The notes beneath the pieces are model-generated. The model did no database searches and was not told the origin of the DNA. It saw only the letters and a program-made list of their open reading frames with translations. From NCBI RefSeq assembly GCF_000420705.1, contig NZ_ATVL01000009.1, positions 682,001-746,000 on the forward strand: a DNA stretch of 64,000 bases, in the 5' to 3' direction. Position numbers and translations under genes: made by a program. The stretch comes from Hymenobacter norwichensis DSM 15439 (GTDB taxonomy: Bacteria; Bacteroidota; Bacteroidia; Cytophagales; Hymenobacteraceae). Every line of letters begins with the position of its first letter. The first letter of the stretch is position 1. Positions 1-7,971 of this stretch are shown one piece after another.

Positions 1-1560
1 TTTAATGATGTGTGGATGAAAGAGGTGTTTGCCAACTTCATGGCCGACAAAATCACCCAGGTAGCCGTGCCCAATTCCAACTACGACCTCAAATTCGTGG
101 TGGACCACTACCCGGCCGCCTACGGCGTGGACCGCACCGCGGGCGCCAACCCCATTCGGCAAAACCTTGACAACTTGAAAGATGCCGGCTCGCTCTACGG
201 CAACATCATCTACCACAAGGCACCCATTATGATGCGGCAGCTGGAGCGCCTGATGGGGGAAGAGGCTTTCCGCCAGGGGTTGCAGGAGTATCTGAAAAAA
301 TACAGCTTCGGCAACGCCACCTGGCCCGACCTCATTGCCATTCTCGACGCCCGCACCCCCGCCGACCTGCAAGCTTGGAACCAGGTGTGGGTGAACCAGC
401 CCGGCCGGCCGGTGTTCAGCTACCGTATCAGCGGCGGCCACGACCAACGCTACGGCATCTACGTCACCCAAACGGCCGAGGACGGCTCCGACCGCCTGTG
501 GCCCCAGGAATTCGATGTGCTGGTAGAGTCGGCCAGCGGCGAGCAGCAGCAGGTGACGGTGAAGATGGACGGCCAAGAGAAGGGAACCCGGATAGCGTTT
601 CTGCCCAAGCGCATCGTGTTCAATGTCACCGGAATTGGCTACGGCGTGTTCCCAACTGCGCCGGAGCTGCTTACTAGTGTAACGAGTCTGAAGAGTTCGG
701 TAGCTCGGGCGGCCACTTACGTCAATCTGTACGAGAACATGCTCAACGGGCAGGCCATTACGCCTCTGGCGCTACTCAATGCCTACCGCCCAGCCCTCAC
801 CCGGGAGCCCGAGGAGTTGAACCTGAAGCTACTCACAGGACAGGCCAGCGCCATCTTCTGGCATTTTCTTAGCCCCGCTCAGCGTCTGGCCGTGGGCCCG
901 ACGCTGGAGGCGGACCTATGGGCTGCGATGCAGAAAACGTCGGCGCCTAACTCCCAAAAGCTACTGTTCAAAACCTATCAGTCGGTGGCCCTGACCAGCG
1001 CGGCGCAAGCCCGGCTCTACCGCATCTGGGAAACGCAGAAAGCGCCCGCCCGCGTCAAGCTCACTGAAGACGACTACACCGACTTGGCCCTGGCCTTGGC
1101 CGTGCGCGACTATCCGGCCACGCAGCCCATTCTGCCCCGGCAGCTCGCCCGCATCCAGAACCCCGACCGTCAAAAGCGCATGCAGTTCCTGCTGCCCGCC
1201 CTGGCCCCCGACGCAGCCACCCGTGACGCCTTTTTTGCGGGCTTGAAAGCCGAAGAGAACCGCGAGAAAGAAGCCTGGGTGGTGTCGGCGCTGGGCTATC
1301 TGCACCATCCGCTACGCGCCGCTACTTCCGAGAAATACCTACCCGAAAGCCTGGCGCTACTCGAAGAAATCCAGCAGACCGGCGACATTTTCTTTCCCTC
1401 TTCCTGGCTGCAAGCCACCCTAGGCGCTTACCAAACGCCCGCCGCCGCCCGCACCGTGCGGGAGTTTCTGGCTGCGCACCCGCACTACAACCCCAAGCTG
1501 CGCGCCAAGCTCCTACAAGCCGCCGACGATTTGTTTCGGGCCGAAAAGCTGGTCAAGTAA
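1..1560 (+). CDS. M1 family aminopeptidase, C-terminal part (5' end outside window)
   Basis: Zinc metallopeptidase of the M1 (gluzincin) family, removing N-terminal residues from peptides. The frame is open from base 1 (FND VWMKE), so the gene starts upstream. The first visible residues contain the WxKExFA segment, whose Glu is the third zinc ligand in M1 enzymes; the HExxH motif must lie before the window. Residues ~60-130 form the usual post-catalytic helical stretch ending in VWVNQPGRPVFSY, followed by a beta domain and about 300 residues of helical, HEAT-like C-terminal region. The frame ends in TAA and converges on the DUF5682 gene. The family call is firm. Cellular location cannot be judged without the N-terminus. 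Confidence 0.9.
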   Translation, partial: FNDVWMKEVFANFMADKITQVAVPNSNYDLKFVVDHYPAAYGVDRTAGANPIRQNLDNLKDAGSLYGNIIYHKAPIMMRQLERLMGEEAFRQGLQEYLKKYSFGNATWPDLIAILDARTPADLQAWNQVWVNQPGRPVFSYRISGGHDQRYGIYVTQTAEDGSDRLWPQEFDVLVESASGEQQQVTVKMDGQEKGTRIAFLPKRIVFNVTGIGYGVFPTAPELLTSVTSLKSSVARAATYVNLYENMLNGQAITPLALLNAYRPALTREPEELNLKLLTGQASAIFWHFLSPAQRLAVGPTLEADLWAAMQKTSAPNSQKLLFKTYQSVALTSAAQARLYRIWETQKAPARVKLTEDDYTDLALALAVRDYPATQPILPRQLARIQNPDRQKRMQFLLPALAPDAATRDAFFAGLKAEENREKEAWVVSALGYLHHPLRAATSEKYLPESLALLEEIQQTGDIFFPSSWLQATLGAYQTPAAARTVREFLAAHPHYNPKLRAKLLQAADDLFRAEKLVK

Positions 1561-1645
1561 AGGGCAGGCGAAATTGGTGAGAATGTGACCGAACCAGCAT
1601 GCCAAGCCCCGCAACGCATGACGGCCCGAGGGCTTTCTAAACAGC

Positions 1646-4015
1646 TTATACCGCAAACCCCAGCAGCTCGCGCAGCAACGGCAGCACCCGCTGGCCTCGT
1701 TCTAGGTCGAAATCTTCCGCTACTGCCACGGCAGCTACCGGTTGGCCGCCTTGCACAGCCAAGTCCAGTAATTGGCGACGTTCCGGGTGGCTGAAGTCGG
1801 TGAAGGCGCGGCGTAACAGGGGCACGATTTCGCGGAAAGTGTCTTCGTTCAATTCGCCTAGCCACTGGTCGAGTAGAGCGAAGAGAGGGCGATGATGTAG
1901 CAAAAGCTGGCCGCTGCCGCTCAGGAAACCTTCTATCCAGGCGGTGGCATAGGCGGTGGGCTGGGCGGGCGCTAGGGCTAGGCCAAGGGCAGTGCCGGCA
2001 TCTTCCGAGGAAAGCTGATGGGCATCGAAAAGCAGGCGCCCGGCAGCTCCGGCCAGTAGGCCCGAACTGGCCGGGTTGCGCAATACCACAGCCAGCGCCG
2101 CGTACCAATCCGCTTCCTGGGCATCGTTCTGGAGCAGCCGAATAGCTTGGTGCGTGCCCTCGAGGCGGGGCAAGAACTGGCGGGCGGCATCATAGTCGAG
2201 GCCGGTGCAGGCTTGGGGTAGTCCGATGCAGATGCGCGGTACAAGGTGGTGCACTACCTGGACTACTTGGGCGGTTTCGGTGCGGCGCACGTTGCCGTAG
2301 CGCAGCACGTTCACCAGCGGCGGCAGGGCAGCCAGTAGGTGCGTCACGTCGCGGGTGCCGGCCGAAAGGGTTTCCAAGCGGGCTACCAGCGCGGCTATGA
2401 CGGGGCCGAGGTCGGCTTGCAGGGCTTCTTCCAGCAGTGTACTGACGGTTTCCAGGTCGGGAGCGTCGGTGGCGCGCTGGCGGGCGCGGCCTACGGCGGC
2501 ATCCAGCACGGTGTTGCCCCAACGGCCGGCGTCGAGCACGGGTAGGGCGTAGTCGGGCTGCCATTGCAGCTCCCATAGCTCATGGAAAGTGCCAGCCTTG
2601 CCCTGGGCGCGGCGCGGCTGGCCCCACGGCACGTCCAGTAGGCGCAGGCGGTGCAGTAGGTGGCTGCGGCTGAGGTCCAGCTCTTTGCGTAAATCCAGGT
2701 CGAGGGTGCGGGCGGCGGCTTCGGGCTTGAGGCGGGTGAGGCGCTGCTGATGCGTGAGATCCTGCTGCAAGGGCGTGGCGGGCAGCTCAGCCGGCACTTC
2801 GCCCATGCACACCCCAATCACCAGCTCCCGATGCACCAAACTCAGTGCTTCCTCGTAGCCGCCCCCCAAAATAGCCACGGCCGCTTCCTGCAACTCCTCG
2901 ATGCCCGGCAGCGCCCGGCCCCGCACAGCCGCCAACGTTTCGGCCAGCCGCACGCCCTCAATAGCATGCGCCGACGACGCATCCAGGTCCTGCCCGCGCA
3001 ACAGCCGCGCCGCCCGTACCATCCAATGCGTTACCACTTCGGTGTGCGACTCGGTGAACAGTAGCTCGTACCAGGCCGGCGACAACACGCCCGCCCCGTA
3101 GCCCGAACTGTACGACAGCCGCTCGTAGGTCCACGGAATCCAGGTAGCTTCGATGGGTACTTTCTTCAGGCCCTTGAGTAGAGCTTTGTCCTCTCGCTTG
3201 AGTAGGTCGGGTTGCAGCACGGGCGCGTGCCAGGCGCCGCATACCACTGCCACGCGCTGGTAGCCCTGCTTGAGTGTATTGCGCAGGGTTTCACGCATGA
3301 AGGCCTCGCGGAGCAAGGTTTCCGGACTTTCCGGCAGCGCCAACTCTTCCCGTAGGGCCGTCATCATGTGGAGGACCGCCCCAAACGTATCGGCGTGGCC
3401 GGCGCTGTGCTCGAAGCGCAGCTCCCACCACCGTTCCCCGTCGTCGTAGCCATCCAGCTCCGCGAGGTAGGAAATAGGGTCGCGGCGGACTTGCTCAACG
3501 GGAGGCACTTCCTGCGGCTCGTCTAAAAGAGGGGAGGAACTGGTTTCTGGCTGTTGTTCGGGCGCTACGAGTGCCGCTACTTCTTCTTGCGCCTCCAATT
3601 CAGCGTTGGTGCCAACAACCGAATCCTCTTCCGTTGGAATAATGGGAGGTACGGCGCTTGCCGGCACATTCTCTACTGCATCGGGCAGGGCGAATCGTAG
3701 CGCGGCCGGCAAATCCATGCAACGTAGGTGGGTGCCGTGCTCGTGGCAGTAGCGGAGCACCTGCGTTTCGGGCGAGAACGTGGCGAAGGGTAGAAATGAG
3801 GCCTGCTGATACTGCTTGGGGTTGTAGAGCAGCAGCGCCACCGGCAGCCGCAAATCGGGGTGCTGAATGATGGTTTGCACGGCCGCTTCGCCATCAGCAG
3901 GGCACTCCAGCAGCACGATGTCGGGCTGATACTCGCTAAGAGCGTGGCGCAGGCTGGCGGCACTGCCGGGCCCGTGGTGGCGGATACCGAAGAGGCGGAG
4001 GTCAGGCGTGGGCAT
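1646..4015 (-). CDS. DUF5682 family protein, last gene of the MoxR/SWIM/DUF5691 cluster
   Basis: A 789-residue protein of the DUF5682 family, recognised from GIRHHGPGSA near residues 9-19, the ECPADGE segment near 35-42, GERWWE near 190, and VVCGAWHAP near 256-263. Histidine/glutamate motifs spaced like this recall the TIKI/TraB/EreA-ChaN superfamily, so a metal-dependent hydrolase role is possible, but that is inference. Residues ~115-180 are an acidic, Pro/Glu-rich linker. The C-terminal half is helical and Leu-rich. Families of this type usually sit beside MoxR ATPase, vWA, SWIM and DUF5691 genes; all but the vWA gene lie upstream on this strand. A 211-bp gap with two hairpins separates it from the preceding gene, so it may have its own transcript. 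Confidence 0.85.
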   Translation of the reverse strand: MPTPDLRLFGIRHHGPGSAASLRHALSEYQPDIVLLECPADGEAAVQTIIQHPDLRLPVALLLYNPKQYQQASFLPFATFSPETQVLRYCHEHGTHLRCMDLPAALRFALPDAVENVPASAVPPIIPTEEDSVVGTNAELEAQEEVAALVAPEQQPETSSSPLLDEPQEVPPVEQVRRDPISYLAELDGYDDGERWWELRFEHSAGHADTFGAVLHMMTALREELALPESPETLLREAFMRETLRNTLKQGYQRVAVVCGAWHAPVLQPDLLKREDKALLKGLKKVPIEATWIPWTYERLSYSSGYGAGVLSPAWYELLFTESHTEVVTHWMVRAARLLRGQDLDASSAHAIEGVRLAETLAAVRGRALPGIEELQEAAVAILGGGYEEALSLVHRELVIGVCMGEVPAELPATPLQQDLTHQQRLTRLKPEAAARTLDLDLRKELDLSRSHLLHRLRLLDVPWGQPRRAQGKAGTFHELWELQWQPDYALPVLDAGRWGNTVLDAAVGRARQRATDAPDLETVSTLLEEALQADLGPVIAALVARLETLSAGTRDVTHLLAALPPLVNVLRYGNVRRTETAQVVQVVHHLVPRICIGLPQACTGLDYDAARQFLPRLEGTHQAIRLLQNDAQEADWYAALAVVLRNPASSGLLAGAAGRLLFDAHQLSSEDAGTALGLALAPAQPTAYATAWIEGFLSGSGQLLLHHRPLFALLDQWLGELNEDTFREIVPLLRRAFTDFSHPERRQLLDLAVQGGQPVAAVAVAEDFDLERGQRVLPLLRELLGFAV

Positions 4016-4038
4016 AGGAGCGGCGGTATAGATGGCGG

Positions 4039-4117
4039 TAGCCTACTTTTTACTTGCGAAAAATAGGCTACTGATTTTGGAGCTTATATTTTGCTTTTTG
4101 AAAAATAAGCTCCAAAA
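4039..4117 (-). terminator. Two adjacent hairpins before the DUF5682 gene
   Basis: A perfect 13-bp stem (4075-4087 with 4105-4117, core TTTGGAGCTTAT) is followed on the minus strand by a second stem (4039-4070, arms TAGCCTA) with A/T-rich flanks. They lie between the stop of the 160-residue gene and the DUF5682 start. They could end upstream transcription or attenuate read-through into DUF5682. Confidence 0.5.
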
Positions 4118-4226
4118 CCCGAATTTTAGATAAGCGAAAAATCAGCAGGGACCGGGCTCTGCCGGCGGCCGGCCCTGAGCCAGTAAGTAGGTAGCGCAGC
4201 AACGGGCTCAATGGCAACGTTACAGC

Positions 4227-4709
4227 TTAGGTTTCGGCAATGCCTCCCAAGTCAGCCAGCGCATTGTCCACGAACTTGATTTCCAGGCCGTGTTCCGGGT
4301 CGAGGTCGTAGTGGATGATGAGGCGGAGCGTGTGGCTATCGGAAATGCGGAGGTAGCCCAGGTTCTGCATGTAGGCGAAGTGCTGGTCGGGGGTGGTCAG
4401 GTGCAGAGGCGGCGCCCCCGACTGGGCGGGGTCGTCGTAGAAAGCGGCGTAAAGCTCCTGGTATTGCTCGAAAGCGCGCTGCTTTAGCTGGGCCAGCACG
4501 CGCGGAGCGTCGGCCACAAAATTCTGGAAAGTAGCGGCGTACTCGTCGAGTTGCGTAGGCGTGAGGTCGTACTCCTCGTCTTCCTCGAAGAGTTCGTCGC
4601 CCAAGAAAACCTCGACTTGCTTCTCGAAGCCAGGTACCGAAACCGGGTGCTCGGCCGAGAGGCCCGCCCAACTTTCTTCTACAGCTCCCCAAAAAGGATG
4701 CGTCAGCAT
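4227..4709 (-). CDS. Small acidic protein, possibly DUF6985/DUF2004-like
   Basis: A 160-residue acidic cytoplasmic protein without signal peptide or membrane segment. Residues ~45-95 read as a helical stretch (LTPTQLDEYAATFQNF... AFEQYQELYAAFYDD). The C-terminal third (LRISDSHTLRLIIHYDL) looks like a beta sheet with the acidic turn DLDPEHGLEIKF. This order resembles DUF2004/DUF6985 proteins, which occur among SMI1-type immunity genes, but I cannot assign it with confidence. It starts only 8 bp after the stop of the upstream SMI1/KNR4 gene, so the two are almost certainly cotranscribed. Its position among immunity-type proteins suggests a similar binding or neutralising role; this is inference. 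Confidence 0.7.
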   Translation of the reverse strand: MLTHPFWGAVEESWAGLSAEHPVSVPGFEKQVEVFLGDELFEEDEEYDLTPTQLDEYAATFQNFVADAPRVLAQLKQRAFEQYQELYAAFYDDPAQSGAPPLHLTTPDQHFAYMQNLGYLRISDSHTLRLIIHYDLDPEHGLEIKFVDNALADLGGIAET

Positions 4710-4717
4710 GGCGAAGA

Positions 4718-5359
4718 TTAGGCGGTGTGGGAAAGGGCGTGTTGCCAGCGGCCGGGCTGGTTGTAATTGCCGGGGTCGATGGGCGCAGCCGGCACCAGAA
4801 ACTCGTTTCCGTCGTCGGCCGCTCCTTCGTCGAGCGTGTATAAGTCGTGTTCTAGGTCGTGGGCGAAAGTGCGTAAAAGCTCCGTTACCGAGCTGGCCAC
4901 CCGAAAGCCGATTTCATCTAGTTCGTACACGTAAAGCACCTGCCCATAGCTGCCGGTTTCCGCAGGGTCAAGATCAAGGAGCAGCCAGCTATGCGAGCCA
5001 TCAAAGCCGAGCCGCAGCCAATACGGATTCTGCATTACCGCGCTTTTCAGGGTGGGGGCCGCCTGTAGTAAGGGCGAGGTCAGGGTTTGTGGGGCTTGGT
5101 AGAGGTAGGCATCCAGCACTTCAGCCAACGGCAAAAGACTCATGCCATAGAACAAGCTGCCCCAATTCTCGGCCTCCTCGTTCAACCCATTGTGCCACCG
5201 ATACAGGGCCTTATAGTCGTCCGGCAAGGGCTTGCCCACCGCTGCCTCTAGCTCCTCTAACTGCTCGTCGGTAGCGCCGGGGTTCAGCGACTCGTGCAAG
5301 ATGCGTGGCGCGTGGGCGGCTAGCCATTGCGTGATACGGGTCAGAGAATCGTGGGGCAT
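4718..5359 (-). CDS. SMI1/KNR4 family protein (copy 3 of the array)
   Basis: A 213-residue cytoplasmic protein with the SMI1/KNR4 (SUKH) signature: a helix ending in LEELEAAVGKPLPDDYKALYRWHNGLNE (residues ~30-60), then the loop-strand region with LPLAEVLDAY and WLLLDLDPAETGSYGQV. In bacteria this fold is widespread as immunity protein of polymorphic toxins and as a general binding domain. No toxin gene is visible nearby. It is one of three SUKH-type genes in a row between MoxR and DUF5682, each diverged in sequence, which argues for diversifying copies rather than recent duplication. The ATG start gives a 59-bp gap to the upstream copy. Confidence 0.85.
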   Translation of the reverse strand: MPHDSLTRITQWLAAHAPRILHESLNPGATDEQLEELEAAVGKPLPDDYKALYRWHNGLNEEAENWGSLFYGMSLLPLAEVLDAYLYQAPQTLTSPLLQAAPTLKSAVMQNPYWLRLGFDGSHSWLLLDLDPAETGSYGQVLYVYELDEIGFRVASSVTELLRTFAHDLEHDLYTLDEGAADDGNEFLVPAAPIDPGNYNQPGRWQHALSHTA

Positions 5360-5418
5360 ACTGGCGGAAATAAGTGAAATACGTCAACTAAAAACCTAGG
5401 CAGCAACGCAAGCCCGCG

Positions 5419-6123
5419 CTACTCCGGATGGCAGGAAAAGGTGTGGCTGCCGTAGGAGAAAGGCATTTCCTTGGTTAGAATTTCCTGTAGTTCGGTTGTG
5501 GTAAGCAGGCACTGAATGGTGTATTGCGTGCGGGGCAGTACCACGGTTTCGGTGCGCAAGGGCAGGCGGTATACCGTGTCCAGAATGTTGTTCCAAGCGG
5601 GTTTCAGGTAGGGCCGGATGGAGTCGGCAGCGAGTAACAAATCCTGCCGCAGGGCTTCAAAGTCGGGGTAGCCTTCCAGAGAATATTCGTCGATGGCGGT
5701 GACTTTGGCCAGCATTTCCCGGAAAATAAAGGTCTCAAGGCTAGGGGCCAGGACTTCGGTTTTGTCTTCGTCGTGCCAGGTCAGCGTGACGGGGTACTGG
5801 CCGTTTTCAGCTAGCGTTGGGTAGAAGCAGTACAAGTCGCCCGCCCCGGTTGTGCCAAACGGGATGAACAGGCGTTCGGGCGAGGGCTCACAAATGAGGT
5901 CTTGCTCCAGTAGTTCCGATGGCGCAATTAGCTCGAAATCCTGGGCGTAGAGCAGCACGGGTGGGCGCTGCCGAAGCTGCGGGTAAATGTCGCGGTACCA
6001 GTTGGGGTTTGGAAGCCCGCCATCCAGAAACCAATCCAGCATGCCGTCCTGATAAAGCTGCACGTAGAGCGCCGGCAAAGGCACTCGGAAATGTGCCTCG
6101 ATGGCGCGTAAGGTCGAATCCAT
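5419..6123 (-). CDS. SMI1/KNR4 family protein (copy 2 of the array)
   Basis: A 234-residue soluble protein. The N-terminus MDSTLRAIEAHFRVPLPALYVQLYQDG matches the SUKH helix that precedes the conserved LP..Y segment. Residues ~85-125 contain FIPFGTTGAGDLYCFYP, the typical G-D-x-x-x-F strand of this fold, followed by VTLTWHDEDKT. The start was set at the ATG at 6123, since the frame extends only to an unlikely TTG 12 bases earlier. It is separated by 49 bp from the next upstream copy. Probably an immunity-type or adaptor binding protein; no partner is identifiable here. The C-terminal ~80 residues diverge from the other two copies. Confidence 0.8.
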   Translation of the reverse strand: MDSTLRAIEAHFRVPLPALYVQLYQDGMLDWFLDGGLPNPNWYRDIYPQLRQRPPVLLYAQDFELIAPSELLEQDLICEPSPERLFIPFGTTGAGDLYCFYPTLAENGQYPVTLTWHDEDKTEVLAPSLETFIFREMLAKVTAIDEYSLEGYPDFEALRQDLLLAADSIRPYLKPAWNNILDTVYRLPLRTETVVLPRTQYTIQCLLTTTELQEILTKEMPFSYGSHTFSCHPE

Positions 6124-6172
6124 ACAGTGGGGCAAATAAATGAGTTACTAAGTAACGGCAGAAAGCCAGGTG

Positions 6173-6751
6173 TTAGCCCGCCTGAAATTCGAGAGGAAAG
6201 CCGGCTGGGGCTTCCAGCTCCAGGTCGAATACCTGCTCGGCGGTCAGGTTGGGGGTTGCGGTGAGGGCCGTTTCGTAGGCCTGCACCACGGCGGCCAGCC
6301 AGGCGGTCAGGTCGGGAAACAGGACGTCGCGCTGTTCCCAGTCGTGCCAGTGCTCAATCAGCTGCCCTGGCTGGCCGGTGAAGGTGCCTTCCAGGTCTAG
6401 ACACACTTGGTCGCCGTTGCCGTTAGTGAGGAACGGCAGCCAGCGGGGCCGCCACCAGTTCGCCACAAAGTCGCCGGCTTCGAGTAGCTCCCGGTTGATG
6501 CGCATGGTGTCGGCCATATCGCGCAGGCTGGCGCATTCGTGGTTGGCTTCCAGGGTATCGAAGCACCCGGCGTTTTGGCCATTGTGCCAGTGGTACCACG
6601 CGCGCAGCTCCGGCGGCAGCTGCAACCCGACTTCCGCTTCAAACGCGGCTATTTCGGCGGCCGTAGCGGGTGGGTTGAGGGCAGCATAGTAGTCGGGCCG
6701 GTGCTGTTGGAGCAGCGTATCGAGACGATGAAGTAAGTCCTGGAATTGCAT
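6173..6751 (-). CDS. SMI1/KNR4 family protein (copy 1 of the array)
   Basis: A 192-residue protein with a clear SMI1/KNR4 domain: PPATAAEIAAFEAEVGLQLP, then ELRAWYHWHNGQN near residues 45-60, WLPFLTNGNGDQVCLDLEG near 105-125, and WHDWEQRDVLFPDLTAWL near 135-155. The ATG at 6751 begins MQFQDLLHRLDTLLQQHRPDYYAALNPP, as is usual for the family. An in-frame GTG 54 bases upstream would add a Pro-rich extension and is less likely. First of three tandem SUKH genes, 76 bp after the propeller-like gene. In Bacteroidota such genes often belong to clusters of loose immunity genes; here they are embedded in the ATPase operon. Confidence 0.85.
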   Translation of the reverse strand: MQFQDLLHRLDTLLQQHRPDYYAALNPPATAAEIAAFEAEVGLQLPPELRAWYHWHNGQNAGCFDTLEANHECASLRDMADTMRINRELLEAGDFVANWWRPRWLPFLTNGNGDQVCLDLEGTFTGQPGQLIEHWHDWEQRDVLFPDLTAWLAAVVQAYETALTATPNLTAEQVFDLELEAPAGFPLEFQAG

Positions 6752-6827
6752 GGCTGGCGGTGGGAGTGAGACTAGTGGTGCTGGCGGGCCTGTGGTGGCG
6801 GACACCTAAGAGGCAGAAGGTATTGGC

Positions 6828-7907
6828 TTAAAGTAGTTTGAATGCTTGTCCATCCCAGATGCCTACTCCGTCATTCTGAGTTAGCAAGACTAGTTTACCA
6901 TTGCCAAGGGAAAGCATCTTCAGCACGTTCATTGGTGAGCCTACAGCGTCAGGCTGCCCAATTCGCCAATGAAGCTTAGGTTCGAACAACTTCTTCCAAT
7001 TCGTAAGTCTGCTAAGATCACCACTATACTTGCCCTCAAACACGCCCAAGCTTGAATAAAAATATATGTGGTCCGTCTCTGGTTCGTAGACCGCTGGTCC
7101 AATGTAAGGAACTGGATGTATGACAAATGGTTGTTTAGTTGTGCTGGTATCCCTATCAGCCCGCGTATCATAAAGGGTACGTGCATTGAAATTATTGAAT
7201 TCACCAATTGCTCCTGAATTCATCATGTGTTGCATGCCCGAAGAGAACCCCACACTAGATTTGAGGTGAAAGAACGACTTGATCGGATGCAGGTTGATCT
7301 GAAAGTCGTGGAATTTTAGATCAATAAACCTGTGATTTTGAGTGTCGTAAGTGAAGACGTTACCACCCCATTCACCGTAACCGAAGCCAAGCCAGAGGTT
7401 ATCTTGTCTATCAAGAAACCAAGTCGTTGGCTTCCTTAAAGACGTGAGCTTAGTAAGCTGATCATTTGGGGATGAGGCAGGCAGTAATGTTTTATTCGTA
7501 GCCACATCAAGAACGCCTTTGTCTGTAATAGCAAAAACATGATGCTTGCTATTGACCACTAAGGCAAACGCTTTGGAGCGTAAGCTACCAATGACGCGCC
7601 AAGTGGAATCTGTGCTACTCCACTGTTGAATCTTTGTTCCTGTCTGGACTACTACATCATTGCCAGCATTTGTGATAAGCTCTGCTGAGGCATCTGACAC
7701 TGAGTCAACTTTCACTTCTTCCCCAGTTGATTTATAGACTTTTATGTGGCCGCTTTCAGTCAACCCCCATACTTGATTTTTGACTACAATTAGGTCACGA
7801 TAACCATCCGAAAGTAGCTGTGCCCTGGTATAAGGGGTATAGATGAATAAGAGGTATCCAACAAGGACCAGCCAGCGCAATGAGGGTACAGAAGCCTTAG
7901 CGTGCAT
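6828..7907 (-). CDS. Secreted beta-propeller-like protein of low GC
   Basis: A 359-residue protein with an N-terminal signal sequence (LRWLVLVGYLLFIYTPYTRAQ), so exported. The rest consists of repeated short strand blocks such as VWGLTESGHIKVYK, HHVFAITDKGVLDVAT, NLWLGFGYGEWGGNVFTYD and LVLLTQNDGVGIWDGQAFKLL, reminiscent of two-component-regulator propeller or WD-type blades. No catalytic motif is visible. Base composition is clearly more A/T-rich than all neighbours, and it is the only exported product in this otherwise cytoplasmic cluster, which suggests recent insertion. The gap to the MoxR gene is 64 bp and to the SUKH gene 76 bp, so it may be read through. I do not recognise the exact family. 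Confidence 0.75.
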   Translation of the reverse strand: MHAKASVPSLRWLVLVGYLLFIYTPYTRAQLLSDGYRDLIVVKNQVWGLTESGHIKVYKSTGEEVKVDSVSDASAELITNAGNDVVVQTGTKIQQWSSTDSTWRVIGSLRSKAFALVVNSKHHVFAITDKGVLDVATNKTLLPASSPNDQLTKLTSLRKPTTWFLDRQDNLWLGFGYGEWGGNVFTYDTQNHRFIDLKFHDFQINLHPIKSFFHLKSSVGFSSGMQHMMNSGAIGEFNNFNARTLYDTRADRDTSTTKQPFVIHPVPYIGPAVYEPETDHIYFYSSLGVFEGKYSGDLSRLTNWKKLFEPKLHWRIGQPDAVGSPMNVLKMLSLGNGKLVLLTQNDGVGIWDGQAFKLL

Positions 7908-7971
7908 AATTCGATGAGGGCGATAGTACAGCCTTGCGGGTAAGATGCGTTTAGGAGTAAAATTCCATATA

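Noticed and set aside
4561..5274. 237-codon plus-strand frame across two SMI1-region genes
   Set aside because: Ser/Arg/Pro-rich translation opposite two supported minus-strand genes; it spans their boundary.
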